Positions 5,879 through 12,785 of a stretch of 13,727 bases of DNA are shown here, one piece after another; within the stretch, counting starts at the first letter, position 1, and the number at the start of each line of letters is the position of its first letter. The notes below the pieces were generated by a model, which saw only the letters and a program-made list of their open reading frames with translations, ran no database searches and had not been told where the DNA came from. The translations under genes were made by a program, and so were the position numbers. This DNA is from Gammaproteobacteria bacterium (lineage in GTDB: Bacteria; Pseudomonadota; Gammaproteobacteria; GRL18): positions 1 to 13,727 of the forward strand of contig JAPVVU010000035.1 of the NCBI GenBank assembly GCA_028571885.1. Direction: 5' to 3'.

Positions 5879-8800
5879 TTAACTGTCCTGGTCACAAGGC
5901 ATTGGCCTGGCGATGCCGTAGCCCTGAAGATAATCGACCTTCATCTGTTCGAGTTCAGCCCGGATTTTATCATTTTCAACATATTCAGCAATAGTTTTCA
6001 GTCCCATAATGTGGCCGATATCATTAATGGATCTCACCATTGCATGGTCTATAGGATCTTCAATAATATCCTTAACAAAGCTGCCGTCAATTTTAAGAAA
6101 ATCAACAGGCAGGTTTTTCAAGTAGGCAAAAGAGGACATACCTGTACCAAAATCATCTAAGGCAAACAGGAAGCCGTGTTCTCTAAGTTGTTGTATAAAG
6201 CTGATAGCACGACTGAGGTGTTTGACTGCGGCACTTTCAGTCACTTCAAAGCAGATTATTTTTGGGGGGATCTGGTAAGTCTGCTGCTGATCCATAATAA
6301 ATTGATATAATTTTTTATCACCAATGGATTGCCCGGATAAATTAATAGAACAAAAAGCAACTTTTTCATTTTTCTGAATTTGTGAAGCCAGCCATTTAAA
6401 TGTTGAGCGAATAACCCAGCGATCCAGATCCGCCATCAATCCATAGTGTTCTGCTGCAGGCAGAAATGCACCTGGAGGAATAATATTATCCTGACTGTCC
6501 TGCATTCTCAGTAAAATTTCAAAATGCTGATTTTCCTGGCTCAAGGGATCAGAGGGCAGGATAGTTTGCTGATAAAGAACAAAACGGTCTTCTTCCAGTG
6601 CTTTTTTAATTTCAGATACCCATTGCATCTCGTCCTGGTGTTTGGCCGTTTCATTGTCATTGTCGGTACTTATATGTACCTGATTGCGTCCCTTGTCCTT
6701 GGCAATGTAACAAGAGGCATCAATAGTACTCATGATACTCTGGACTGATTTGGTCTCCCGGGTAATTGCTGAAATGCCGATACTGCAGCTCACACTGAAG
6801 ATTTTTTCTTCCCAGATAAAACGAAAATCTTTAATGGACTGGCAAATTTGTTGTGTTATTTCTCGGGCATGGTCAATTGAGCAGTTTTCTAATAATAAGC
6901 CAAACTCGTCACCACCCAGGCGTGCTAATGTGTCATTTTTACGAACAGTATTTTTCAGTAATTGAGATAATTGCTTAAGCATTTCATCACCCGCTAAATG
7001 ACCGCAAGTATCATTAATGACTTTGAACTGATCCAGATCCAGGTAGCAGACAACATGTTGAACATCATCAAACTGGGCGGATTCAAGGGCAAATTTGAGC
7101 CGCTGTTCAAAAGAGTAGCGATTGAGGAGAGAGGTGAGTGAATCATGGGAAGCCAGGTAATTCATTTTCTTTGTCATGGCCTGGCTTTCAGATACATCTC
7201 GGAATATAACGACTGAACCGGTGATCGTCTGTTTATCATCACGGATGGGATAAGCAGAGTAGTTAACTGGGAAATGAGTACCATCTTTGCGCCAGAAAAC
7301 CTCATTTACAATAGAACGATGTGTTCCAGAGTGATATGCATCGTGGATAGGACATTCTTCCTCAGGAAAATATGAACCATCCTTGTGACTATAATGGGTT
7401 AACTCGTGCATTGACTGACCCTTTAGTTCGGCAAATGAATAACCAAACATCGTCTGAGCTGCATGATTGACAAAAGTACAGTTGCCGCTTTTATCTACGC
7501 CAAAAATACCTTCACCCGTTGACTCTAACAACATGCGCATTAAATCATTAATTTCCGTAAGTTCCCTGGAAGATTGCTCCAGTTGATTTTGTGATTCAAT
7601 ATGCTGTGCCTGAAGATCATAATGCTGGATGGCATATTCAATATCATTGCTCATCTCATCTAATAAATTAACGATATCATCGCTAAAATAGCCAGGTTGA
7701 TCGGAATAAACGGAAAAAACACTCATCACCTGATGATTCTTGCAAATAGGAAATGAAGCTGCTGCTCGAATATTCATCTGTTTTGCATCAGTATGTGCAA
7801 ACTGGGTGGTGGGATCATTGAGATAATCATTAATTATGATTCTTTTTTGTTTGTGAAAGGCAGTATTAACCGGACCCGAACTCTCTGGTAAATCAGGGGC
7901 AAGAGAAAAATTCATTTTTTCCAGACACTCTTTTGTTTCCCCTGCACTGGCAACAGGTTTCAGTGCATTTTTTTCAGTATCATAAGTACCTACCCAGGCT
8001 AGAATAAGGTGCTCCTGGCTGATGGCAATCTGACAGATTTCGTTAAAAAGCTTATTGGATGAATCCAGCTTCACAATGCTTTTACTGGTCTGACTTAAGG
8101 CATAATAAAGTGACTGCTGCTTAAGCAGTTGCTGCTCTCTTTTAGAGACAGTTTGGGCCATGTGATTAAATGCATGGCCCAGAGTGGTGAGTTCATCATG
8201 GCCGGAAAGCTCAATTTGAGTATCGTATTTTCCTGCAGTCAGTTTCTCTGAACCGATCTGCAGACTTTTTATCCTGGACAGTACCGTGCGATTCAACAGT
8301 AAGGCAATTAAAGCAAAAGAGATCAGCAAGCCTGATAAGTGGATGTTTACATTACGTATCAATAAGTCAGTGGTTCGCTGCTGGATAATCTTTGCAGGTA
8401 ATTTAATACTCATTACTCCGCGCAGGTCACCGACTTCATAATTGTAAGCGCTATCATATCGATCCTGAATACTCCTGGGTGCATCTGCTTTCTTGCCATG
8501 ACACTTCATGCAGCGTGGTTCAATAAAAATGGGCTGACTGAAATGATAGAAATCTTCACCTGAGTCATTGGTATAAGGGACAAAACGCTCAGTAAACTCT
8601 TTATTTTGCCGAAAAAAATGCATCGCTTCAAGTTCGATTGCATCGGCCATATTGCCGGGATTACGAGGCTGGTCTGTAACGTTATTAAAAGTGAGGCCGC
8701 TATTAACCCATTGCGTAAAATCTCGTGATATTCGACTAATCGCATGGGCGGGTAAAAATTCGATGGTTTGATTATTAATAGGGATTTTATGATTAAGAAA

Positions 8801-8977
8801 AATTTTTTGATAGACACCGCGATAGGCCATTAACACGCCGCGAATAGTACGTGCATTTTCTTTGATGCTGGCGATTACCTCAGCTTTTATCTGACGTTGG
8901 CCAATATAGCTGTTTACAGTAAAATGTATGAGAAAAATAATTGCAGTGGTGACAAAAACTTTTGTTTGCAATCGCAT
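5879..8977 (-). CDS. Membrane c-di-GMP enzyme: haem-binding Tll0287-like, HAMP, GAF, PAS, GGDEF and EAL
   Basis: A 1032-residue sensor predicted both to make and to degrade cyclic di-GMP. In order: signal anchor (about 5-24); periplasmic Tll0287-like (DUF3365) domain with the c-type haem motif CMKCH (156-160); second membrane helix (about 210-229); HAMP (about 228-282); GAF (about 305-455); a coiled linker; PAS (about 475-600); GGDEF (605-770); EAL (785-1025). The cyclase signature GGDEF (688-692) is intact, and RKND (679-682), five residues upstream, fits the inhibitory c-di-GMP site. The phosphodiesterase part keeps the E820 motif (as EIL, not EAL), INLS, FEVTES, DDFGTG (941-946), K962, AEYVE and QGYG, so it should also be active. 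The haem domain probably senses redox state or a gas. DUF3025 follows 52 bp downstream. The start is the only one giving a full first helix, but its ribosome-binding site is weak. Confidence 0.94.
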   Translation of the reverse strand: MRLQTKVFVTTAIIFLIHFTVNSYIGQRQIKAEVIASIKENARTIRGVLMAYRGVYQKIFLNHKIPINNQTIEFLPAHAISRISRDFTQWVNSGLTFNNVTDQPRNPGNMADAIELEAMHFFRQNKEFTERFVPYTNDSGEDFYHFSQPIFIEPRCMKCHGKKADAPRSIQDRYDSAYNYEVGDLRGVMSIKLPAKIIQQRTTDLLIRNVNIHLSGLLISFALIALLLNRTVLSRIKSLQIGSEKLTAGKYDTQIELSGHDELTTLGHAFNHMAQTVSKREQQLLKQQSLYYALSQTSKSIVKLDSSNKLFNEICQIAISQEHLILAWVGTYDTEKNALKPVASAGETKECLEKMNFSLAPDLPESSGPVNTAFHKQKRIIINDYLNDPTTQFAHTDAKQMNIRAAASFPICKNHQVMSVFSVYSDQPGYFSDDIVNLLDEMSNDIEYAIQHYDLQAQHIESQNQLEQSSRELTEINDLMRMLLESTGEGIFGVDKSGNCTFVNHAAQTMFGYSFAELKGQSMHELTHYSHKDGSYFPEEECPIHDAYHSGTHRSIVNEVFWRKDGTHFPVNYSAYPIRDDKQTITGSVVIFRDVSESQAMTKKMNYLASHDSLTSLLNRYSFEQRLKFALESAQFDDVQHVVCYLDLDQFKVINDTCGHLAGDEMLKQLSQLLKNTVRKNDTLARLGGDEFGLLLENCSIDHAREITQQICQSIKDFRFIWEEKIFSVSCSIGISAITRETKSVQSIMSTIDASCYIAKDKGRNQVHISTDNDNETAKHQDEMQWVSEIKKALEEDRFVLYQQTILPSDPLSQENQHFEILLRMQDSQDNIIPPGAFLPAAEHYGLMADLDRWVIRSTFKWLASQIQKNEKVAFCSINLSGQSIGDKKLYQFIMDQQQTYQIPPKIICFEVTESAAVKHLSRAISFIQQLREHGFLFALDDFGTGMSSFAYLKNLPVDFLKIDGSFVKDIIEDPIDHAMVRSINDIGHIMGLKTIAEYVENDKIRAELEQMKVDYLQGYGIARPMPCDQDS

Positions 8978-9155
8978 AATTGTCTATAGCCCTGATAGGT
9001 ATTAGCATACATTAAGAGTCTGTATAGCTAAAAGTGAGTATAGGTAAGATTCTGGTTAAAATCCAATTTCAGAGGCGGGTACTTTTATGCGTATTTATGA
9101 TTCAGGATTCTGCTCAATGCAATGGCTTGTGAAGTATTGGGAAATGATCAGATTG

Positions 9156-9197
9156 ACCAACATTCCAGCGCTTTTCTGGTTGCAGAAGAATGTTGGT
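9156..9197. other. Long hairpin between ppnP and the GGDEF/EAL gene
   Basis: ACCAACATTC (9156-9165) pairs perfectly with GAATGTTGGT (9188-9197). Inside, TTCTG (9174-9178) and CAGAA (9183-9187) add five pairs around a GTTG tetraloop, leaving only an 8-nt one-sided bulge. It lies 3' of ppnP on the minus strand. There is no T run after it, so it is not a standard terminator. It may be an mRNA-stabilising 3' structure, a Rho-related site or a small-element remnant. Confidence 0.5.
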
Positions 9198-9219
9198 TAT
9201 TTAACAACAATTTTAGCTT

Positions 9220-9507
9220 TTAAAGCGCTTTATAAATACACAGGTAAGCCGTATCGGTCTCCATTTTGACATCAAATGACTGATTGGCTTCTACGCGAAA
9301 GGTTTCACCGGTATTATAGCGCTTCCAGTTATCACTGCCGGGCAGTTTAACCTGCATCTGGCCACTGGTGACGGTCATTAATTCAATACTTGAGGTGCCA
9401 AAGGTATATTCCCCGGCAGCCATAACTCCGGCGGTTGCATCACCATCAACACTATTAAAGGCAATTGATTTAACCTTGCCGTCAAAATACTCATTTACTT
9501 GAAACAT
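9220..9507 (-). CDS. ppnP: Pyrimidine/purine nucleoside phosphorylase PpnP (YaiE, DUF1255)
   Basis: A small cupin-fold enzyme that splits many nucleosides with phosphate into free base and ribose 1-phosphate, in the cytoplasm. The 95-residue length matches the family. The sequence follows E. coli YaiE closely: an opening of NEYFDGKVKSIAF (5-17), GVMAAGEYTFGT (27-38), ELMTVTSGQMQVKLPG (42-57), GETFRVEANQSFDV (67-80) and the closing YLCIYKAL. The start has AAGGAA about 7 nt upstream on the minus strand. The gene lies 49 bp downstream of the rhodanese gene on the same strand and is probably cotranscribed with it. The 3' side is followed by the hairpin at 9156-9197. Confidence 0.96.
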   Translation of the reverse strand: MFQVNEYFDGKVKSIAFNSVDGDATAGVMAAGEYTFGTSSIELMTVTSGQMQVKLPGSDNWKRYNTGETFRVEANQSFDVKMETDTAYLCIYKAL

Positions 9508-9556
9508 AACAATTCCTTGCGGTTTATTCTTTCTTTTTTCGGATTAAGTTTTCTGC

Positions 9557-10012
9557 TTAAGGTTTAATGGGCAGTCCGGCTTTTTTCCAGCCAAAAAAAC
9601 CAGCGGAATAATTTTTCACATTAGTGTATCCCATATTATGCAGGGTTTCAGCAGCAAGAGGGCTTCTTAAGCCGCCGCCGCAATAGACTACGATGGGGGT
9701 GTCTTTACTTAAAGCAACTCGCTGAACGCGAAATTCCAGCCAGCCTCTTGGGATGTTCACATTTTGTGGTGCATCAATTTTGCCATCCATATTTTGAATC
9801 TCAGTAGCGGTGCGAATATCAATCAGCACCATATCAAGCTCTTCATCCAGCATTTTTTTTAACGCATTGGTTTCGATGAACGTGGTTTTTTTCTCAGCCT
9901 CTTCTTGTAATTGCGCGCCAGTGGGGATTTTTGCGGCCTCTGCCTGCGCTATTGGTGCAATAAAAAAGAGTGATAGACCCAGTAGATAAACGAGTGAGAG
10001 GGATTTATTCAT
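9557..10012 (-). CDS. Periplasmic rhodanese-like sulfurtransferase
   Basis: A 151-residue single-domain rhodanese with a signal peptide (MNKSLSLVYLLGLSLFFIAP..., probable cleavage after AQA at residue 24), so it acts in the periplasm. The rhodanese domain covers about residues 42-148. It has the family LIDIRT (63-68) and the active-site loop CGGGLR, with persulfide-carrying Cys111. The six-residue loop suits sulfur transfer rather than the seven-residue loop of Cdc25-type phosphatases. GWxxAGLPI closes the domain. A good ribosome-binding site (AAGGAG on the minus strand, about 10020-10025) sets the start. The sulfur donor and acceptor are not known; thiosulfate, polysulfide or a periplasmic protein thiol are possible. 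It is probably the first gene of a unit with ppnP. Confidence 0.92.
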   Translation of the reverse strand: MNKSLSLVYLLGLSLFFIAPIAQAEAAKIPTGAQLQEEAEKKTTFIETNALKKMLDEELDMVLIDIRTATEIQNMDGKIDAPQNVNIPRGWLEFRVQRVALSKDTPIVVYCGGGLRSPLAAETLHNMGYTNVKNYSAGFFGWKKAGLPIKP

Positions 10013-10111
10013 AACAGAGCTCCTTGGTACTTGTGGGTTGTTTTTTATCCAGAACAGGCGTCTGGAATGCAGGATATGCTAAATTTTACTCGATCTGTAA
10101 GTGCTTTAATA

Positions 10112-10140
10112 TTGAAATACGATAATTTAATTAATATACG
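10112..10140 (+). promoter_or_regulatory. Possible sigma-70 promoter in the divergent region
   Basis: TTGAAA (10112-10117) and TATACG (10135-10140) are separated by 17 nt in the 276-bp gap between the divergent rhodanese and YdcF-like genes. The -35 box matches five of six consensus bases and the -10 box only TATA. It would give a leader of about 140 nt for the + gene. In such AT-rich DNA this is only a candidate. Confidence 0.3.
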
Positions 10141-10217
10141 CTGAATAGTTGCCATTTTTTATATCAGGATTTCTATCTATATTGCAAATAAAGCTCATCT
10201 GGTTTACTGTTTAGTTT

Positions 10218-10252
10218 AGTACTTTAGAAATTTGTAATTTCGTAAAAGTACT
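10218..10252 (+). promoter_or_regulatory. Inverted repeat upstream of the YdcF-like gene
   Basis: AGTACTTT (10218-10225) pairs with AAAGTACT (10245-10252), and the inner GAAATT pairs with AATTTC around a TGT loop, giving 14 pairs with a small internal loop. It ends 36 nt before the YdcF-like ATG. It could be an operator or a leader hairpin. The few T's that follow are interrupted, so a terminator is unlikely. Confidence 0.45.
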
Positions 10253-10288
10253 TATTCCAGTTTTTGTCTGCTTTAGACTCATTTTTAA

Positions 10289-11134
10289 ATGAGCAAAATT
10301 ATGCGCAAACCTTTTAAATTTAAAAAAATCTCCCTAAAAATGTCATTCAATGAAAGTGCCTTTGGCTGGGATGGTCTATCAACTTTTATTTTCTCTAATA
10401 TTTTATTATTGGCTACCTTTGGCCTGGCTTTTGCGGGATTGTTCCTGCGCACATTAACGATAGCCCGCAATACGAATACCTCACATCTTACAAAAAAGAC
10501 GTTACTCATAGCTGGTTTACGTCTGGAGAACGATCAGCCTGTCGATGAATTTAAAATTCGACTGAATCGAGTGCTGTCTTTGTTTGAGTTAATTGCAAAA
10601 GAAGGTGCCAATAAACAACCCTTAATAACACGGGCAGATGTTCAAATCATTATTCTTGGCGGCTTAACTGGAGGCAATAAGGTTTCTGAGGCGCGCTCTG
10701 GTGCTTACTATCTGATAGCTCAGGGAATTGATGCCGGCCAGATTGTTATGGAAGATCAATCAAGACATACCCTGGAAAATTTACAAAATGCCCGTGCATT
10801 GCTATTGAATCAGTTCGCTGAGTCAGTTAATAGTGATATTGTCTCTCAACTATCCACTCAACTATCGCCTCAACTATCGCCTCAACTATCACCTAAGTTA
10901 TCAGAGGTCAATGCAGCCATCATTACTAGCCGTTATCATCTTTACCGTGTCATTACTCTGGCCAGTGGCTTGGGTATGACATTACAGCCCATTGCGGCAG
11001 AAGAGCGTTTTAACTTAACTTTTATCAATTTGCTGCGTCTGTTTAAAGAAGCTTACTATCTGCACTGGTACTGGAGTGGTAAACTATGGGTTTTTATCAC
11101 GGCTAATAAAAAAAGCCAGGCTAGAATTACCTAG
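10289..11134 (+). CDS. YdcF/DUF218-family membrane-anchored protein
   Basis: A 281-residue protein with one N-terminal membrane helix (about 31-55) after a basic, amphipathic segment, followed by a DUF218 (YdcF/SanA/ElyC) domain. The family signatures are there in order: ILGGLTGGNKVSEA (122-135), a helix ending in GI, MEDQSRHTLENLQNA (154-168), and ITSRYHLYRVITLA (212-225). YdcF binds S-adenosylmethionine, while SanA and ElyC act in envelope integrity; this protein's role is not known. A low-complexity insertion of QLSP repeats (187-204) lies between the TxEN helix and the ITSxYH strand. The start is uncertain: no good ribosome-binding site precedes 10289, and the ATG codons at 10301 and 10340 are alternatives that would keep the membrane helix. 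It is followed after 30 bp by the DUF455 gene. Confidence 0.88.
   Translation: MSKIMRKPFKFKKISLKMSFNESAFGWDGLSTFIFSNILLLATFGLAFAGLFLRTLTIARNTNTSHLTKKTLLIAGLRLENDQPVDEFKIRLNRVLSLFELIAKEGANKQPLITRADVQIIILGGLTGGNKVSEARSGAYYLIAQGIDAGQIVMEDQSRHTLENLQNARALLLNQFAESVNSDIVSQLSTQLSPQLSPQLSPKLSEVNAAIITSRYHLYRVITLASGLGMTLQPIAAEERFNLTFINLLRLFKEAYYLHWYWSGKLWVFITANKKSQARIT
10845..10904 (+). repeat. 12-nt coding tandem repeat in the YdcF-like gene
   Basis: Four near-identical copies of CTCAACTATCGC (10845, 10857, 10869, 10881) and a decayed fifth at 10893 encode QLS(T/P) repeats. The unit is four codons long, so copy-number change keeps the frame. The middle copies are identical, which points to recent expansion. 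Confidence 0.9.
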
Positions 11135-11164
11135 AGATATTTATTCATTGAGGTATCGTCATTC

Positions 11165-12019
11165 ATGAAAAACTTATACCAGGAAGCAAAAAATTGCTTT
11201 TTAACCGATGATCCAGACGAGAAATTAGAATTGAGTCTGGAAATTGCGGGTGCCTGGAATAGTGATTTACTGGAATGGAAAGAAGGTGATTCAGTATTGA
11301 ATGATCCGCCGTTACAACTTAAGCAGCCAGGGCACCCGGATAAGCCTGTTCTGGTGGAAGTCAGTAAGTTAAAAAACAGAGGTTTTAAATCGGTTCAGCA
11401 AAGAGCATCACTGATTCACGCACTTGCTCATATCGAATTGACTGCTGTTAACCTGTCATGGGACAGTATTTACCGCTACCGTCATTTACCCAAAGAATAC
11501 TATGATGACTGGGTACAGACGGCCAAAGAAGAAACACAGCATTTTTACCTGTTACGACAGAGCCTCAGGGATATGGGCTATGACTACGGGGATTTTCCCG
11601 CTCATAATGAATTATGGCAGATGGCGGTTACTACGGCAGATGATCTCATGGCGCGTATGGCTATAGTGCATCGCGTACTGGAAGCCCGCGCTCTGGATGT
11701 GGTGCCTTTCTCGGTGGAGAAATTCCGCAGCATTGGTGATAGTAAAACAGCCGATTCACTGGTGATTATTGCCAATGACGAAATAGGTCATGTTAACTCA
11801 GGTACTCGCTGGTTTCGTTATCGATGTGAACAGGAACAGGTTGATCCGGACAAGATGTTTTTCACACTGATAAAGAAATACCTAAAATCAACGCCCAAAG
11901 GGCCATTCAACCGGGAAGCACGAATCAAAGCAGGCTTTAGTCTTGCAGAAATGCAGGAGTTGGAGCGTCTGGACACTGCATATAAACAGGAGCGTAAGAT
12001 AAAGAATATGAATCGGTAA
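11165..12019 (+). CDS. DUF455 ferritin-like protein
   Basis: A 284-residue all-helical protein of the DUF455 family (PF04305), which belongs to the ferritin-like superfamily. Candidate di-metal ligands are spaced as in that fold: Glu91 in HALAHIEL (85-92), EETQH with Glu123 and His126, Glu173 in VLEARALDV (171-179), and DEIGH with Glu206 and His209. Other family blocks are GYDYGDFPAHNELW (138-151) and TADDLMARMA (157-166). There is no signal peptide, so it should be cytoplasmic. A diiron oxidase or hydroxylase role is plausible from the fold, but no substrate is known to me. GAGG at 11150-11153 is an acceptable ribosome-binding site. The gene lies 30 bp after the YdcF-like gene and is probably cotranscribed with it. 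Confidence 0.92.
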   Translation: MKNLYQEAKNCFLTDDPDEKLELSLEIAGAWNSDLLEWKEGDSVLNDPPLQLKQPGHPDKPVLVEVSKLKNRGFKSVQQRASLIHALAHIELTAVNLSWDSIYRYRHLPKEYYDDWVQTAKEETQHFYLLRQSLRDMGYDYGDFPAHNELWQMAVTTADDLMARMAIVHRVLEARALDVVPFSVEKFRSIGDSKTADSLVIIANDEIGHVNSGTRWFRYRCEQEQVDPDKMFFTLIKKYLKSTPKGPFNREARIKAGFSLAEMQELERLDTAYKQERKIKNMNR

Positions 12020-12133
12020 TTTACTGCTTGATCACAAGTTTGTCTCCGAGGGACAGTTAAGTGTTCACACTCATAGTTTTGGCCCGTACCATCGCTCCAG
12101 GCGATTACTCTTTACTCACAATAACTATTATTG

Positions 12134-12559
12134 TTACTCTTGCTGCGCTTGTTTAAACTGAATGATCTTGCGTCGATCTTTTTTGCTGGGTCGTCTGACC
12201 GTATATTGCGGCATACCTTCAAACATCGCCTTACGTTCTTGAGTACACTTTTCCCTTAGCTCAATACTTTCCCGGGTTTCTTCATAAAGTGTCTGAGCAG
12301 TGCTTGCAGGGCCACGTTTGCCTGATAATTCTCTTATGATCACCGTTTGTTCGATAGATTCTTTTTTAATTCTGATGGTATGACCAATTTCGGCGTTATG
12401 ACTGGGTTTAAATCGTTGACCGTTCAGGTGCACTTTACCGCCTCTGATCGCTTCGGTTGCCAGTGCGCGTGTTTTGTAAAAACGGGCGGCCCAGAGCCAT
12501 TTATCCAGCCTGATTTTGTTTTTTTCAGCATTTTCAGACCTGTTGTTATTCTTACTCAT
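12134..12559 (-). CDS. hslR: Heat shock protein 15, S4-domain RNA-binding protein
   Basis: Hsp15 binds 50S ribosomal subunits carrying a stalled nascent peptidyl-tRNA and helps recycle them. The 141-residue protein is close to the E. coli length of 133. An S4 RNA-binding domain covers about residues 17-77, with the signature IRLDKWLWAARFYKTRALA (16-34), IRGGKVHLNGQRFKPSH (38-54) and a GHTIRI turn. The C-terminal half is basic and helical (RRPSKKDRRKI, 122-132), as expected for ribosome binding. The ribosome-binding site is weak. The gene is convergent with DUF455, 114 bp away, and I see no clear intrinsic terminator between them. Upstream is an AT-rich 226-bp region shared with the divergent RAYT-like gene. 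Confidence 0.95.
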   Translation of the reverse strand: MSKNNNRSENAEKNKIRLDKWLWAARFYKTRALATEAIRGGKVHLNGQRFKPSHNAEIGHTIRIKKESIEQTVIIRELSGKRGPASTAQTLYEETRESIELREKCTQERKAMFEGMPQYTVRRPSKKDRRKIIQFKQAQQE

Positions 12560-12622
12560 AATGGTGCTTGCCAGAGATTATTTTAAAAAGATTGCAAAAA
12601 AAGTTGCTTAAAAATAGCGCAA

Positions 12623-12650
12623 TTGAAAAAAAGCGTCTATAAATTATAAG
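12623..12650 (+). promoter_or_regulatory. Possible sigma-70 promoter for the RAYT-like gene
   Basis: TTGAAA (12623-12628) and TATAAG (12645-12650) are 16 nt apart, in AT-rich DNA between the divergent hslR and RAYT-like genes. This would leave a leader of about 130 nt before the ATG at 12786. A second TATAAT at 12657-12662 has no matching -35 box. The call rests on sequence resemblance only. Confidence 0.3.
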
Positions 12651-12785
12651 TATAACTATAATACGAACTAATAAAAACCATGTTAACTTCTTTATTAATG
12701 TCCATCTGGATATTAATTTCCTGTGAAAAAATAAGGGAATTTAAAGCTGAAGTACATGTTTAGAAAAGGTAGAAGGTGTATTTTT

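Noticed and set aside
5803..5994. Short + frame across the DUF3025 start and the GGDEF/EAL end
   Set aside because: Antisense to two well-supported genes; its codons read as a shadow of the EAL C-terminus.
6524..6965. Two + frames within the GGDEF/EAL gene
   Set aside because: Shadows of the conserved GGDEF and EAL coding sequence on the other strand.
9087..9269. 60-codon + frame between ppnP and the GGDEF/EAL gene
   Set aside because: AGAGG lies upstream, but the frame runs through a hairpin and into the ppnP 3' end in antisense, and the peptide resembles nothing I know.
12118..12134. Terminator between DUF455 and hslR
   Set aside because: ACAATAA/TTATTGT is a 7-bp AT-only pair that ends inside the hslR stop region, with no GC core or T run.
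12347..12586. Plus-strand frame opposite hslR
   Set aside because: Antisense to a clear S4-domain gene.
12756..12785. Ten extra N-terminal residues on the RAYT-like protein
   Set aside because: MARPVRIEYPG at 12786 is the family N-terminus and has a better-placed ribosome-binding site.
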